The position numbers were made by a program, and so were the translations under genes. Below are positions 9,094 through 17,931 of a stretch of 41,728 nucleotides of DNA, one piece after another. A model generated the notes under the pieces. It ran no database searches. It was given only the letters and a program-made list of their open reading frames with translations, and was not told the DNA's origin. This stretch comes from Archaeoglobaceae archaeon (GTDB lineage: Archaea > Halobacteriota > Archaeoglobi > Archaeoglobales > Archaeoglobaceae), in assembly GCA_026986375.1 (NCBI GenBank), contig JALSOQ010000014.1, positions 1 to 41,728 of the forward strand, read 5' to 3'. The stretch's first letter is position 1. Each line of letters opens with the position of its first letter.

Positions 9094-10095
9094 TCAGAGA
9101 ACTATGTTCTGCCTGTAACCGCACTCCGGGCATCTGTCTCCATCCAAATCCATCTTGACGATGTAAAATCCCTCCCTGTCTATCAGCAGGTGTCCGCAGT
9201 TCGGACAGAACGTGTCTTCAAATCTGTGCCCCCAGACGTTTCCTATGTAAACGTATTCCAAGCCCACATCCTTCGCAACCTCCACCGCATTCTCCAAAGT
9301 CGAAACGGGCGTCGGAGGTTTGTCGAGCATCTGGTGATCCGGATGGAACCTTGAGAAGTGAACCGGAATCCTCTTACTCAGCCCGTAAACCCACTCCGCG
9401 AACTCCCTAATCTCTTCCATAGAATCGTTCTCCCCAGGAATTACGAGGTAGGTTATTTCCAAGAATATGCCCTTCCTGTGCATGTATTCGACCGACCTCA
9501 AAACGTTTTCGAGTTTGGCCTTGCATATCCTCCTATAGAATTCCTCGTTGAAGGCCTTCACGTCGACGTTTGCCGCATCCAGAATTCCCTCGAACTGATC
9601 TACAGCTTCGAAACTCATGTATCCGTTCGTAACGTAAACGACGTAGTATCCTTTATCTTTAACCAATCTGCTCGAATCCAAGGCGAATTCGTGCCATATC
9701 GACGGTTCGTTGTAAGTCCAAGCTATTCCGTCCGCCCTGTTGCTCTCCGTAAGCCTTAATACGTCCTCGGGGGTGTATTCCCTAACGTAGGGGTAGCTGA
9801 GATCCGCGAATGATATGGAGTAGTTCTGACAGTGCTTGCACCTGAAGTTACAGCTTATGCCTCCGAAGGATAGAACGGAACTACCCGGTTTGAAGTTGTG
9901 AAACGGCTTTTTCTCTATCGGATCCAACGCAACGGACGAGACGAGACCGTAATTGTAAACCTTAAGGACTCCATCCTCGTTTCTCCTAACCCTACATATT
10001 CCCCACTTGCCCGGTTTCAACTTACACCTGTGCATGCAAGTTTTGCAGACGACGGTCCCGTTCAACCTCTCATAAAGGTAGGATTCGACGATCAT
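9094..10095 (-). CDS. amrS: AmmeMemoRadiSam system radical SAM enzyme (AmrS-like)
   Basis: A radical SAM enzyme of 333 residues from ATG 10095 (a GTG lies directly before it at 10098). The N-terminal region has CKTCMHRC and GICRVR, followed by the SAM-cluster motif CNFRCKHC (Cys at about 83, 87 and 90 counted from the GTG). The C-terminus has a rubredoxin-like zinc motif, FCPNCGH and CPECGY. This architecture is that of the PflA-like radical SAM member of the AmmeMemoRadiSam trio, which occurs with Memo and AMMECR1 proteins; neither partner is in this window. The substrate is not established from sequence. A second, partial homologue lies at the right end of the window. The TATA-like TTAAAT about 25 bases upstream suggests a leaderless transcript, divergent from the next gene. 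Confidence 0.88.
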   Translation of the reverse strand: MIVESYLYERLNGTVVCKTCMHRCKLKPGKWGICRVRRNEDGVLKVYNYGLVSSVALDPIEKKPFHNFKPGSSVLSFGGISCNFRCKHCQNYSISFADLSYPYVREYTPEDVLRLTESNRADGIAWTYNEPSIWHEFALDSSRLVKDKGYYVVYVTNGYMSFEAVDQFEGILDAANVDVKAFNEEFYRRICKAKLENVLRSVEYMHRKGIFLEITYLVIPGENDSMEEIREFAEWVYGLSKRIPVHFSRFHPDHQMLDKPPTPVSTLENAVEVAKDVGLEYVYIGNVWGHRFEDTFCPNCGHLLIDREGFYIVKMDLDGDRCPECGYRQNIVL

Positions 10096-10165
10096 CACGA
10101 TATCTCTATTCCATCCAATTTAAGAATTCCGTAAAGTTCAAAAGATCGACGTCGAACGATGCCCG

Positions 10166-11877
<1,712 letters not shown>

Positions 11878-11881
<4 letters not shown>

Positions 11882-12606
11882 GATTCCTTCTCGGAGCATT
11901 AGGATTCTTCACCACGATTCCAGTAGGCAGGGATGAAAGGAGTTTCGAATCGCTTAGAAGGAACCTCTGGGTTCTACCTCTTGTCGGAGCTGTGATAGGT
12001 TTTCTGATTGGGATTCCCCTACTGATCTTGAAAGATTTAGATCTTCCGTTTTTGGGAGTCCTCGTTTATTTGGCGATAGAGGGCGTAAATCACGTTGACG
12101 GTCTCGCGGATTTCGGCGACGCCTTTTTCGCAACGAAGGATAGAAAGCTCAAGGCTTTAAAAGATCTGAATTTAGGTGTGGGTGGTGTTTTGGCCGTCGC
12201 TCTATACATAGCCATTCTTACGAAGGAGTTCGAGCTAATCGACAACATTGTCGCCTTAATAGACTCCCAGATGATGGCGAAATTCGGTATGCTTTTTCTT
12301 TTAACGACTACAAAGCCCATTTGGGACGGAATGGCATCATACATGATGGAATTCGCGAGAAGGAGGGATTTAATCGTAGGGGCAATCCTCGTAACGTTCG
12401 TCTCTCTTACTTTCGGTGCGATTTTTGTGAACCTCGCGGTGGTATTTCTATGCTTCGCATACAGATTTTACGTTATTAGAACTTTTGGAGGAGTTAACGG
12501 CGATATGATCGGCGCTTTAAACTGCATAATCTTCGCATTTACCCTGCTCTTATGGGTCATCTTTTCTCCCTCGGCATGCATATTATTTCCTTTATCTGCA
12601 TGTTGA
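11878..12606 (+). CDS. cobS: Adenosylcobinamide-GDP ribazoletransferase (cobalamin synthase CobS)
   Basis: A polytopic membrane enzyme that joins adenosylcobinamide-GDP to alpha-ribazole in the last stage of cobalamin assembly. The family landmarks are visible: FFTTIPVGR near the N-terminus, the acidic motif [12 protein letters not shown] at about residues 71-82, and [10 protein letters not shown] towards the C-terminus, set among several hydrophobic spans. Length is 242 residues, normal for the family. The ATG at 11878 overlaps the ogt stop as ATGA; a longer open frame begins within ogt but has no family resemblance. The last 50 bases overlap the convergent PK-like gene. A CobT homologue lies at 37887. 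Confidence 0.95.
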
Positions 12607-13135
12607 AGAAGCTGTTCGTGTGTGCCGGCCTTATCACTACTGCGGTATCCGCTCCGCTTTCCCTTCCAGCAACGCTTACAACTTCTTCTATCGAAATCGC
12701 TCCGCTGTCGGCTGCCATTATGGTAATTTCAACGCACACCTTCAACCCGTGCCCGAAAAGAGCTCTCAAAGCTTCGGCAACCGCCTCCGTCCTCGAAAGT
12801 CCTCCGAATTTTTTAGTAAAACTCCTTTCCAAGCCGGAGAGAACGTGGGACTGCCTGACTATCGTAACTCCGTTCTCACGTAAAAACTCCTCCGTCTTGG
12901 GATCCATGGTGTTCACACCTTCCCCTTCGAATCCGGTGTGATCCGTGACTACGACGAGCCTTATATCCTTGCCTTCGATCATCTTCAGAGCTTTTTTGGC
13001 AGTCTCTCCGGTTGAAGATGCTACGACGAGATACCTAATACCGAGCTCCTCGCATCTCTCGATTGCGAGTTTGAGAGTTGCTTCGGTGTTCTGCTTTCCC
13101 GGCCTTTCGAAGTAAACTATCTTCTTCTCTATCAT
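12557..13135 (-). CDS. Pyruvate kinase alpha/beta-domain-like protein (AF0103 family)
   Basis: This 192-residue protein resembles the stand-alone family related to the C-terminal regulatory domain of pyruvate kinase, whose A. fulgidus member AF0103 has a solved structure. Visible features are [14 protein letters not shown] at the N-terminus, the nucleotide- or phosphate-binding-like [23 protein letters not shown], and MAADSGAI near the end. There is no catalytic barrel, so it is not a pyruvate kinase; the function is unknown. The start is ATG at 13135 with GGAGGTG five bases upstream. It sits 4 bases after a DUF131 gene and is probably cotranscribed with the DUF131 pair. The 3' end overlaps cobS by 50 bases. 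Confidence 0.85.
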   Translation of the reverse strand: MIEKKIVYFERPGKQNTEATLKLAIERCEELGIRYLVVASSTGETAKKALKMIEGKDIRLVVVTDHTGFEGEGVNTMDPKTEEFLRENGVTIVRQSHVLSGLERSFTKKFGGLSRTEAVAEALRALFGHGLKVCVEITIMAADSGAISIEEVVSVAGRESGADTAVVIRPAHTNSFFNMQIKEIICMPREKR

Positions 13136-13139
13136 ACGA

Positions 13140-13445
13140 TCACCTCCAGTAGGGTGCGAACATCAAAAATATAACCATCAGCATCAATATTATCGTCAGG
13201 AGTAGGGCATAGACAGCAAATCTAGACTCTCCGAAGACTATGGGAATTGGCCCTATCAAAACGACACCGCCCGCCTTCACCTCGGTCTTCTTTTTCCTCC
13301 TTTCGCGTTCATTGTGCTCCTCTTCGAGGAAATCTTCGAATTCTGGTTCTTTGAAAATATCCTCCTCATAAGATTCGGTCAAGCCCCTTAAAACCAAGAA
13401 TACTCCGAAGACTATCAGAGCTATCGCGATTATTTCGAGCAACAT
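13140..13445 (-). CDS. DUF131 (TIGR00304-type) small membrane protein, copy 2
   Basis: A 101-residue protein with a hydrophobic helix at the N-terminus ([20 protein letters not shown]), a central charged, acidic then basic stretch, the signature [14 protein letters not shown] at about residues 59-72, and a C-terminal hydrophobic helix. This is the archaeal DUF131 pattern, whose function is unknown. The start is ATG at 13445 with GAGGTG 5 bases upstream. Compared with the adjacent copy 1 it carries an extra charged insert between the first helix and the signature. The pair plus the PK-like gene look like one transcript. Confidence 0.8.
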   Translation of the reverse strand: MLLEIIAIALIVFGVFLVLRGLTESYEEDIFKEPEFEDFLEEEHNERERRKKKTEVKAGGVVLIGPIPIVFGESRFAVYALLLTIILMLMVIFLMFAPYWR

Positions 13446-13446
13446 G

Positions 13447-13668
13447 TTACCACCTCAGAAACATCAGCATCATCAGAATCATGAAAACCGCCAAAAAAAT
13501 CCCGAAGACCGCCATATCCAACGACGAGCCGAAGACTATCGGGAACGGCCCTATTATTACCACGCCTCCGTATTGAACGTTCGCGGAATGCATTGCCGAA
13601 GAGATCATCAGCAGGGCTAAGCCCATGAATATGAGAGTGATTCCCATGAACACCTTTTCTACTCGCAT
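13447..13668 (-). CDS. DUF131 (TIGR00304-type) small membrane protein, copy 1
   Basis: About 73 residues from ATG 13668: an N-terminal membrane helix, the signature GGVVIIGPFPIVFG, and a C-terminal helix rich in Met and Leu. It is a tandem paralogue of copy 2, one base away. The frame is open to a TTG at 13755, but that extension is an Asn/Tyr-rich reading of an AT-rich promoter-like stretch, and a TATA-like TTTAAG lies about 26 bases before ATG 13668, so the short start is preferred. Another in-frame ATG at 13647 follows AAGGTG closely. Function unknown. Confidence 0.7.
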   Translation of the reverse strand: MRVEKVFMGITLIFMGLALLMISSAMHSANVQYGGVVIIGPFPIVFGSSLDMAVFGIFLAVFMILMMLMFLRW

Positions 13669-13764
13669 GAAAATCTTTTGAATAATTCTGAACTTAAAGC
13701 TTCGGCCGTAGTATGTGCGATTGTAATTATTATAATTATTATTGAAATTATACAATAATCATGG

Positions 13765-13795
13765 TTAAATTTAAATAGAGTTAGGATAGACCTAA
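13765..13795 (+). promoter_or_regulatory. TATA box and inverted repeat before the wHTH gene
   Basis: TTAAATTTAAATA at 13765-13777 is a good archaeal TATA element. It is followed by the inverted repeat TTAGG-ATAGA-CCTAA at 13781-13795, which would lie between the TATA box and a start site near 13797, just before the ATG at 13803. A protein bound there would block transcription, so autoregulation by the wHTH product is plausible. Confidence 0.5.
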
Positions 13796-13802
13796 TGTTA
13801 TT

Positions 13803-14051
13803 ATGGAAAGTAGTAGAAGGTCACGGCACGAGATAATAGTAGCTATCTTGGAAATAGTCGTTGAGGAGGCCAACATTACGAAAATAGTATACAAAGCGAA
13901 CATAAATTTTAAAATGGCAAGAAATTATATAAATTATTTAATAGAAAAGGAGTTCGTTGAAGTTTTGTCCGTAAACGGAAGGAACGTCTATAAGATAACA
14001 GAGAAAGGTAAATCCATACTCGAGCAATTAAGAGAATTTGCGATGTTGTAA
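13803..14051 (+). CDS. Small winged helix-turn-helix transcriptional regulator
   Basis: An 82-residue, single-domain winged helix. Residues 8-30 (RHEIIVAILEIVVEEANITKIVY) form helix 1, NFKMARNYINYLIEKEFVEV is the recognition-helix region, and the wing is VNGRNVYKITEKGKSIL. This is the archaeal HTH_45-type fold seen in many small DNA-binding regulators. The gene is AT-rich compared with its neighbours, which fits a recently moved or plasmid/virus-type regulator, though AT-rich Lys/Asn/Ile codons alone could explain this. It stands immediately upstream of the DUF1102/signal peptidase cluster and divergent from the DUF131 pair, so it could control either. A probable operator lies in its own promoter. 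Confidence 0.85.
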   Translation: MESSRRSRHEIIVAILEIVVEEANITKIVYKANINFKMARNYINYLIEKEFVEVLSVNGRNVYKITEKGKSILEQLREFAML

Positions 14052-14115
14052 AATTTTAGAGATTTTTTATAGAGTTTAATTTTTGAGTAATTTTTGTTAA
14101 GGAGTTCAAGTCCTG

Positions 14116-14154
14116 AAATTAGTTTCTAATTTTATCTTCCTAAATTATATTTAT
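14116..14154 (+). promoter_or_regulatory. Inverted repeat and TATA box upstream of the DUF1102/SipW-like cluster
   Basis: AAATTAG-TTT-CTAATTT (14116-14132) is a perfect 7-base inverted repeat. AATTATATTTAT (14143-14154) is a TATA-like element, giving an expected start site near 14174. The gap from 14052 to 14193 is otherwise AT-rich and holds no recognisable gene. The repeat is in the right place for an operator of the surface-protein cluster. Confidence 0.45.
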
Positions 14155-14193
14155 TGGTTTTAACATACTAATCGATGTCGAGAGGTGTTTGAG

Positions 14194-14772
14194 TTGAAAA
14201 TGGGAATATTGGGAGCACTGGTGGCGTTGAGCCTTTTAATTGGGGTTGGAGCCACCTTTAGCGACTACAACGCAAGCAGAAGCGTGCATTGGAAGATAAC
14301 GACGGACGATGCGGAATTGATCGATCTAACGCCGATTCAGCCATACGCATACATATCCGAAAACGGAGAGCTCGTATTGGACTTCTCCCCGAGCAATCCC
14401 AACTATCCGGGATACGGAGACGGAATAAGTCCATCGAGCGAGTACAACTTCGACGAAGTGTTCAAGGTTAGCAACGACCTATGGGAGAATGTGACCATAG
14501 TGGTTAGAATAACCTCGAGCTCAGCGAACGTCGAGTTCTACAGCAGGGATGGAGGAGTCTACTCGGTGGATGACGGAACTCTTGCAACTTCGAGCGATAC
14601 TGCGAAGAAAGATGTCTGCTTCGTGCTGACTCCGGGTAGCGAGAAGAAAATTGGCGTAGACCTTAGTGCGGACGGAGACAGCCCGGGAGACATCTGGAAC
14701 GTGAAGATGACCATAAAGGCCTACAGGCTGGGAACACAGCCTGCTGAGCTCGACGTTTGTTTGCCGAGGTGA
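14194..14772 (+). CDS. DUF1102 family exported protein A (probable TasA-like surface subunit)
   Basis: This is about 192 residues from TTG 14194. A GAGAGGTG ribosome site ends six bases before this TTG; the GTG at 14185 lies inside that site and an ATG follows at 14200. An N-terminal signal sequence (GILGALVALSLLIGVGATF) is followed by DYNASRSVHWKITTDDAELI and PNYPGYGDGISP, the pattern of archaeal DUF1102 proteins. The rest is a beta-rich secreted domain with few cysteines. It is paralogous to the next gene, with shared blocks TTDDAE, SPNNPNYPGYGDG-like and VSN-LWEN. With a dedicated signal peptidase downstream, it is best read as an extracellular fibre or surface subunit in the style of TasA/camelysin; that role is inference. 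Confidence 0.82.
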   Translation: MKMGILGALVALSLLIGVGATFSDYNASRSVHWKITTDDAELIDLTPIQPYAYISENGELVLDFSPSNPNYPGYGDGISPSSEYNFDEVFKVSNDLWENVTIVVRITSSSANVEFYSRDGGVYSVDDGTLATSSDTAKKDVCFVLTPGSEKKIGVDLSADGDSPGDIWNVKMTIKAYRLGTQPAELDVCLPR

Positions 14773-14777
14773 TGTAA

Positions 14778-15329
14778 ATGAAAAAGATAGTAGGAGTTAT
14801 GTTGCTAATAGTCGGACTGGCGTTGACGATTGGTGCGGGTGCAAATTTCAGATATTACGATGCGGATAGAAGCGTCAAGATAAACATAACGACGGACGAT
14901 GCGGAATTCATAGACCTTAAACCGCTCCAACCCTACGCGTATATGAGTAACGGCAAACTTCTGATAGAAATCAGCCCGAACAACCCTAACTATCCCGGTT
15001 ACGGAGATGGAATGAGCCACAACACTACATACGTATTTGAGGAGATGTTCGAGGTTAGTAACGAGCTGTGGGAGAACAATCAGACTAACTTCCCAATATG
15101 CGTGCAGATATCGGTTCCTCAGAATAGTGGGGTTAAGGTATTTGCCGGAGAATACCTCAACAACGGAACCGCAACGATAGCGAATCCGGGTACACAGATA
15201 CAGTTCACCGTAGAGCACGGAAATCCTGTTAAGGTCGGATTCATATTCGACAACACTTGCCAAGATATAGGAATGCATCAGATAAACATAGATATACAGG
15301 CTTGGAGGGGTGCCTGCTCGATTGAGTAG
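14778..15329 (+). CDS. DUF1102 family exported protein B (probable TasA-like surface subunit)
   Basis: A 183-residue paralogue of protein A. The signal sequence is MKKIVGVMLLIVGLALTIG, then YYDADRSVKINITTDDAEF, PNNPNYPGYGDGMS and VSNELWENN. It has three cysteines in the mature part (PICVQI, DNTCQDIG, RGACSIE) that could form a disulfide, whereas protein A has two, in VCFVL and DVCLPR. The start is ATG at 14778, six bases after the protein A stop; the ribosome site GAGGTGATG overlaps the end of that gene. Two similar subunits with different lengths and cysteines suggest a major and a minor subunit of the same assembly. Confidence 0.85.
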   Translation: MKKIVGVMLLIVGLALTIGAGANFRYYDADRSVKINITTDDAEFIDLKPLQPYAYMSNGKLLIEISPNNPNYPGYGDGMSHNTTYVFEEMFEVSNELWENNQTNFPICVQISVPQNSGVKVFAGEYLNNGTATIANPGTQIQFTVEHGNPVKVGFIFDNTCQDIGMHQINIDIQAWRGACSIE

Positions 15330-15362
15330 GCCCTCCAATATTAATTTTATGAGGGATAATCG

Positions 15363-16346
15363 ATGAAAGACGTTTTGACCTTTCTTTTTCTGGGTTTCGT
15401 AGTAATATCCGTGGCTGGATTCGTTTTAGATAGGCCCTTGTTTATGTCTTACGTCCTATCCGACAGCATGAGTCCCACCTTGAACAAGGGCGATATTTTC
15501 TTCATAAATCCCCTCTCCAAGGGAGATGTAGGGGATATAATCGTCTTCAAGATGAACGGGCACTGGACGGTCCACAGGATATACGCTAAAACCGAAGACG
15601 GATACATAACAAAGGGTGATAACAACATAGCAACCGATCAGCAGAGCGGAAACGTTAGGCCCGTGAAGTATGAGGATATAGCCGGCGTCGTTTTGACTAT
15701 AAACGGAAAGCCGTTGAAGATACCCGGCGTTGGAAATTACATAGGAGCTAACCCGTATCTGGCAATTTTACTGATCATAATCGGTTCGATTCTAATGACT
15801 AAGGATAAGAAGAAGAGAAGAAAGGGCAGATTCATCAGGGTGAGATACAAGACGCTGTATGCGGTTGTGGCGTCATTCACGATAGCGGTAGTTCTGTTCT
15901 CCATCGTGGCAAGTTGGTATGTGGTTGGTTTTGGCTACATCTCCACACTCGCTGGAGGTCAGAGGGAGGGGTGGTATCTGCCGAATTCGGAGTTCAGCAG
16001 AAACCTAACCGTAAAGAATAGAGCGTTACTTCCGGCGGTAGTGACTCTTAAGCCAGTTGGAGATAGGATAAGCTTGGACAGACACATTCTAATTCTAATG
16101 GGGAGGGAAAAAGGTAGCGTCGATGTTCACGTTAACGTTCCGGGAGACACGAGGATGTATTACGAGAAGGTGTTGGTCAGATCGTATCCCCTCCTTCTTC
16201 CATCCAACCTGATAGTTCGCATGAGCGAAATTAGCCCTTACTTACCCCTTATGGCCTTCGGCGGTGAATTGGGCATAATTCTTCTCATACTCTACCACTT
16301 TACCGGAGATGATGAGGTGTTGAGAATTAGGAGGAGGTTCGTATGA
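15363..16346 (+). CDS. SipW-like signal peptidase I with long C-terminal extension
   Basis: A signal peptidase of the S26B (archaeal/ER, SipW) type that cleaves signal sequences at the outer face of the membrane. An N-terminal membrane helix (about 5-21) leads to the catalytic Ser35 in SDSMSPT, His71 in TVHRI (in place of the bacterial Lys) and Asp86 in TKGDNN. Ordinary archaeal enzymes are 130-200 residues; this one has 327. After the catalytic domain come two helices (about 131-146 and 166-187), an exported beta-rich domain (about 190-288) and a final helix (about 290-312). The extra domain may receive or assemble the DUF1102 substrates encoded next to it. It overlaps the next gene as ATGA. 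Confidence 0.9.
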   Translation: MKDVLTFLFLGFVVISVAGFVLDRPLFMSYVLSDSMSPTLNKGDIFFINPLSKGDVGDIIVFKMNGHWTVHRIYAKTEDGYITKGDNNIATDQQSGNVRPVKYEDIAGVVLTINGKPLKIPGVGNYIGANPYLAILLIIIGSILMTKDKKKRRKGRFIRVRYKTLYAVVASFTIAVVLFSIVASWYVVGFGYISTLAGGQREGWYLPNSEFSRNLTVKNRALLPAVVTLKPVGDRISLDRHILILMGREKGSVDVHVNVPGDTRMYYEKVLVRSYPLLLPSNLIVRMSEISPYLPLMAFGGELGIILLILYHFTGDDEVLRIRRRFV

Positions 16347-16771
16347 AACAACTCGTTGCATTACTGTTGTTGGGAATGGTCTTCGGAACCGCAACATATT
16401 ACTCAGCGGAAAGGGCGGTGAAAGTTGCGGTTGTGAATTACGATGAGGGATACATATCCATAAGGTGTTGCGATCACATCCACGTCCGCAAGAATTCGAG
16501 CTTCAAAGCCTTCGAAGTTGGAAACGGAATTACGGATGTGGTTGAGGTTACGGTAAAAAGTTCGGATCCTTCGTTCGATTTGAGCGGAGATTTTTATGTC
16601 CAACCGGGTTGCTGGCACGACGTAACGGGATGGGTTGGAAACATCCCCAACGGAACCTACATTGTTCCCGTCGTCGTGGAAGCCCGGTGGAGCGATGGCA
16701 GTGCCAAGATAACCAAATCCCTCATCGTAGTTGTAGGAGGGTGTTGTAATGAAAGAAATTGTAGGAGATAA
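16343..16771 (+). CDS. Small exported protein related to the DUF1102 subunits
   Basis: A 142-residue protein with a signal sequence (KQLVALLLLGMVFGTATYYS) and a mature part that starts with SAERAVKVAVVNYDEGYI. This opening matches those of the two DUF1102 proteins (NASRSVHW..., DADRSVKIN...), which indicates common ancestry by eye. It has two Cys pairs or singles (RCCDHIHV, QPGCWHDV, VGGCCNERNC), more than the other two, so disulfides or metal binding are possible. It starts within the signal peptidase stop (ATGA) and overlaps the DUF5305 gene by 23 bases. It is probably a minor or tip subunit; this is inference. Confidence 0.78.
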   Translation: MKQLVALLLLGMVFGTATYYSAERAVKVAVVNYDEGYISIRCCDHIHVRKNSSFKAFEVGNGITDVVEVTVKSSDPSFDLSGDFYVQPGCWHDVTGWVGNIPNGTYIVPVVVEARWSDGSAKITKSLIVVVGGCCNERNCRR

Positions 16772-17660
16772 GCGAGTTTTTGGATTTCTGCTGGCGTGTG
16801 TAGTAGTTTTCGGAGCTCTAACCGCAGTAGCATGGAACATGCCGACTGAGAAGACGACGAGCAAGATACTTGGATACAACATCGAGAGGGGTAAGCTGAG
16901 CCACTGGGCCTTAATGGAAAACAACAGCCTATACGGTGAAAACGCAACTATGAAAATGTATCCCTCAAAGCTCGTAAAGGCTTTCGTGCTCGAATACGAT
17001 TACAGAACAAATGGAAACGAATCTCTGGGATACACCTTCGCGGGATACGTAAAATACGAAACTACGGTCGGCAATAAGAAATACACGCTGTGGGAGGAAA
17101 GATTATTCGAAAGATCCGGAAACTTAAGCAACGGAAGCTTTTCGGAACGTTTCGTCCTCGATGTGGGGAATTTGAACGAAAGAAGATCGAAGATAATTTC
17201 CGAATTGGGAGTTAGAAGGATAGATGCCAAAACGTTCTTCGTTGCGAAGGTGGGCGGATTCGAGCATAGGATAGATTTGGTAAACAGTCCCGTTGGGGTT
17301 ATATTCTTCAACAACGTAGAAAAAGTCGTAAGAAAGCCGATATATTCTGAGAGCGTGGAGCCGAACAGACTTGCCGGAGTAGATGTGGCCGTTGCGAGAA
17401 TTCTGTTTGCGATACCTTTGGCGATAACCCTTCCGATGTCCGTGTATTCGGCAAAGCTGAACAAGCCCAAGAGGAAAAAGCAGTTTATAGAATGCAGACG
17501 TATAGCTTCGGATTTAGTCATATTGAACGACAAGAACGATCTTAAGAAGATTTCGGAGCACTTGGACAGGCCGATCATCAAGCGTGCGGAAGATGGCGTT
17601 GAGGAATATGTAGTTTTGGACGACAAGACCAAGTTCGTTTACAGGGGGGAGTGGCGGTAG
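16749..17660 (+). CDS. DUF5305-type membrane protein
   Basis: A 303-residue protein: short cytoplasmic start, membrane helix at about 10-29, a large external domain (30-210) with several possible glycosylation sites (NNS, NAT, NLS, NGS), a second helix at about 213-235, and a basic cytoplasmic tail of 68 residues. The external domain has the pattern of the archaeal DUF5305 family, found beside signal peptidases of this type. The start is ATG at 16749 behind GTAGGAGGG. It closes the surface cluster; an anchor or assembly role is inferred from context. Its last codons overlap the 3' end of the RNase P RNA gene on the other strand. Confidence 0.78.
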   Translation: MKEIVGDKRVFGFLLACVVVFGALTAVAWNMPTEKTTSKILGYNIERGKLSHWALMENNSLYGENATMKMYPSKLVKAFVLEYDYRTNGNESLGYTFAGYVKYETTVGNKKYTLWEERLFERSGNLSNGSFSERFVLDVGNLNERRSKIISELGVRRIDAKTFFVAKVGGFEHRIDLVNSPVGVIFFNNVEKVVRKPIYSESVEPNRLAGVDVAVARILFAIPLAITLPMSVYSAKLNKPKRKKQFIECRRIASDLVILNDKNDLKKISEHLDRPIIKRAEDGVEEYVVLDDKTKFVYRGEWR

Positions 17661-17901
17661 TAAGCCCCCTTCTGTTTTCAGGCGGCATCGGTCTAAGCGG
17701 CCGGACGGCCTTGCACCGGCGGGGTCGGCACGTTTCATCCCGCTTGGGTGACCTCATCCTTTCGGAATCATCGCGTTTCCCCAAGCGGGTGTCGTTTCTG
17801 TGCCGTTGCCACCCCTCTCGGGGCACCCCCTTGCGGGGGTCCGCCTTTTGACGGTGGGGGGACTTTCCTCCTCACGGGAAGCCGCCCACCGCCGCTCCCC
17901 C
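17645..17901 (-). ncRNA. rnpB: RNase P RNA
   Basis: The catalytic RNA of RNase P, which trims tRNA 5' ends. Reading the minus strand, the conserved GAGGAAAGTCC box is at 17860-17870 near the 5' end, and the 3' box ACAGAAGGGGGCTTACTA is at 17658-17675. The ends GGGGGAGCGGCGG (17889-17901) and CCGCCACTCCCCC (17645-17657) pair over 12 of 13 positions as helix P1, which fixes the limits. Several GC-rich hairpins lie between (e.g. ACCCCCGCAAGGGGGT). At about 257 nt it is compact, as in Archaeoglobus and Methanococcus types. The strong GC bias against an AT-richer background is typical of structured RNA in a hyperthermophile. Exact termini are not certain to the base. Confidence 0.95.
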
Positions 17902-17923
17902 TTTTAATTTTAATTAGTAATCC

Positions 17924-17931
17924 TTTATAAA
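17924..17931 (-). promoter_or_regulatory. TATA box of rnpB
   Basis: TTTATAAA lies 22 bases before the first G of helix P1, the proper distance for the RNA to start at about 17901. It overlaps the stop codon of the glycosyltransferase gene, so the promoter is built into the end of that coding region. Confidence 0.65.

Noticed and set aside
13669-13755. Asn/Tyr-rich N-terminal extension of DUF131 copy 1 from a TTG
   Set aside because: The stretch is AT-rich promoter-like DNA with no ribosome site, and a TATA-like element lies just before the shorter ATG start.
17514-17930. Open frames on both strands over 17.5-17.9 kb
   Set aside because: They are readings of the GC-rich RNase P RNA and of the DUF5305 antisense strand.
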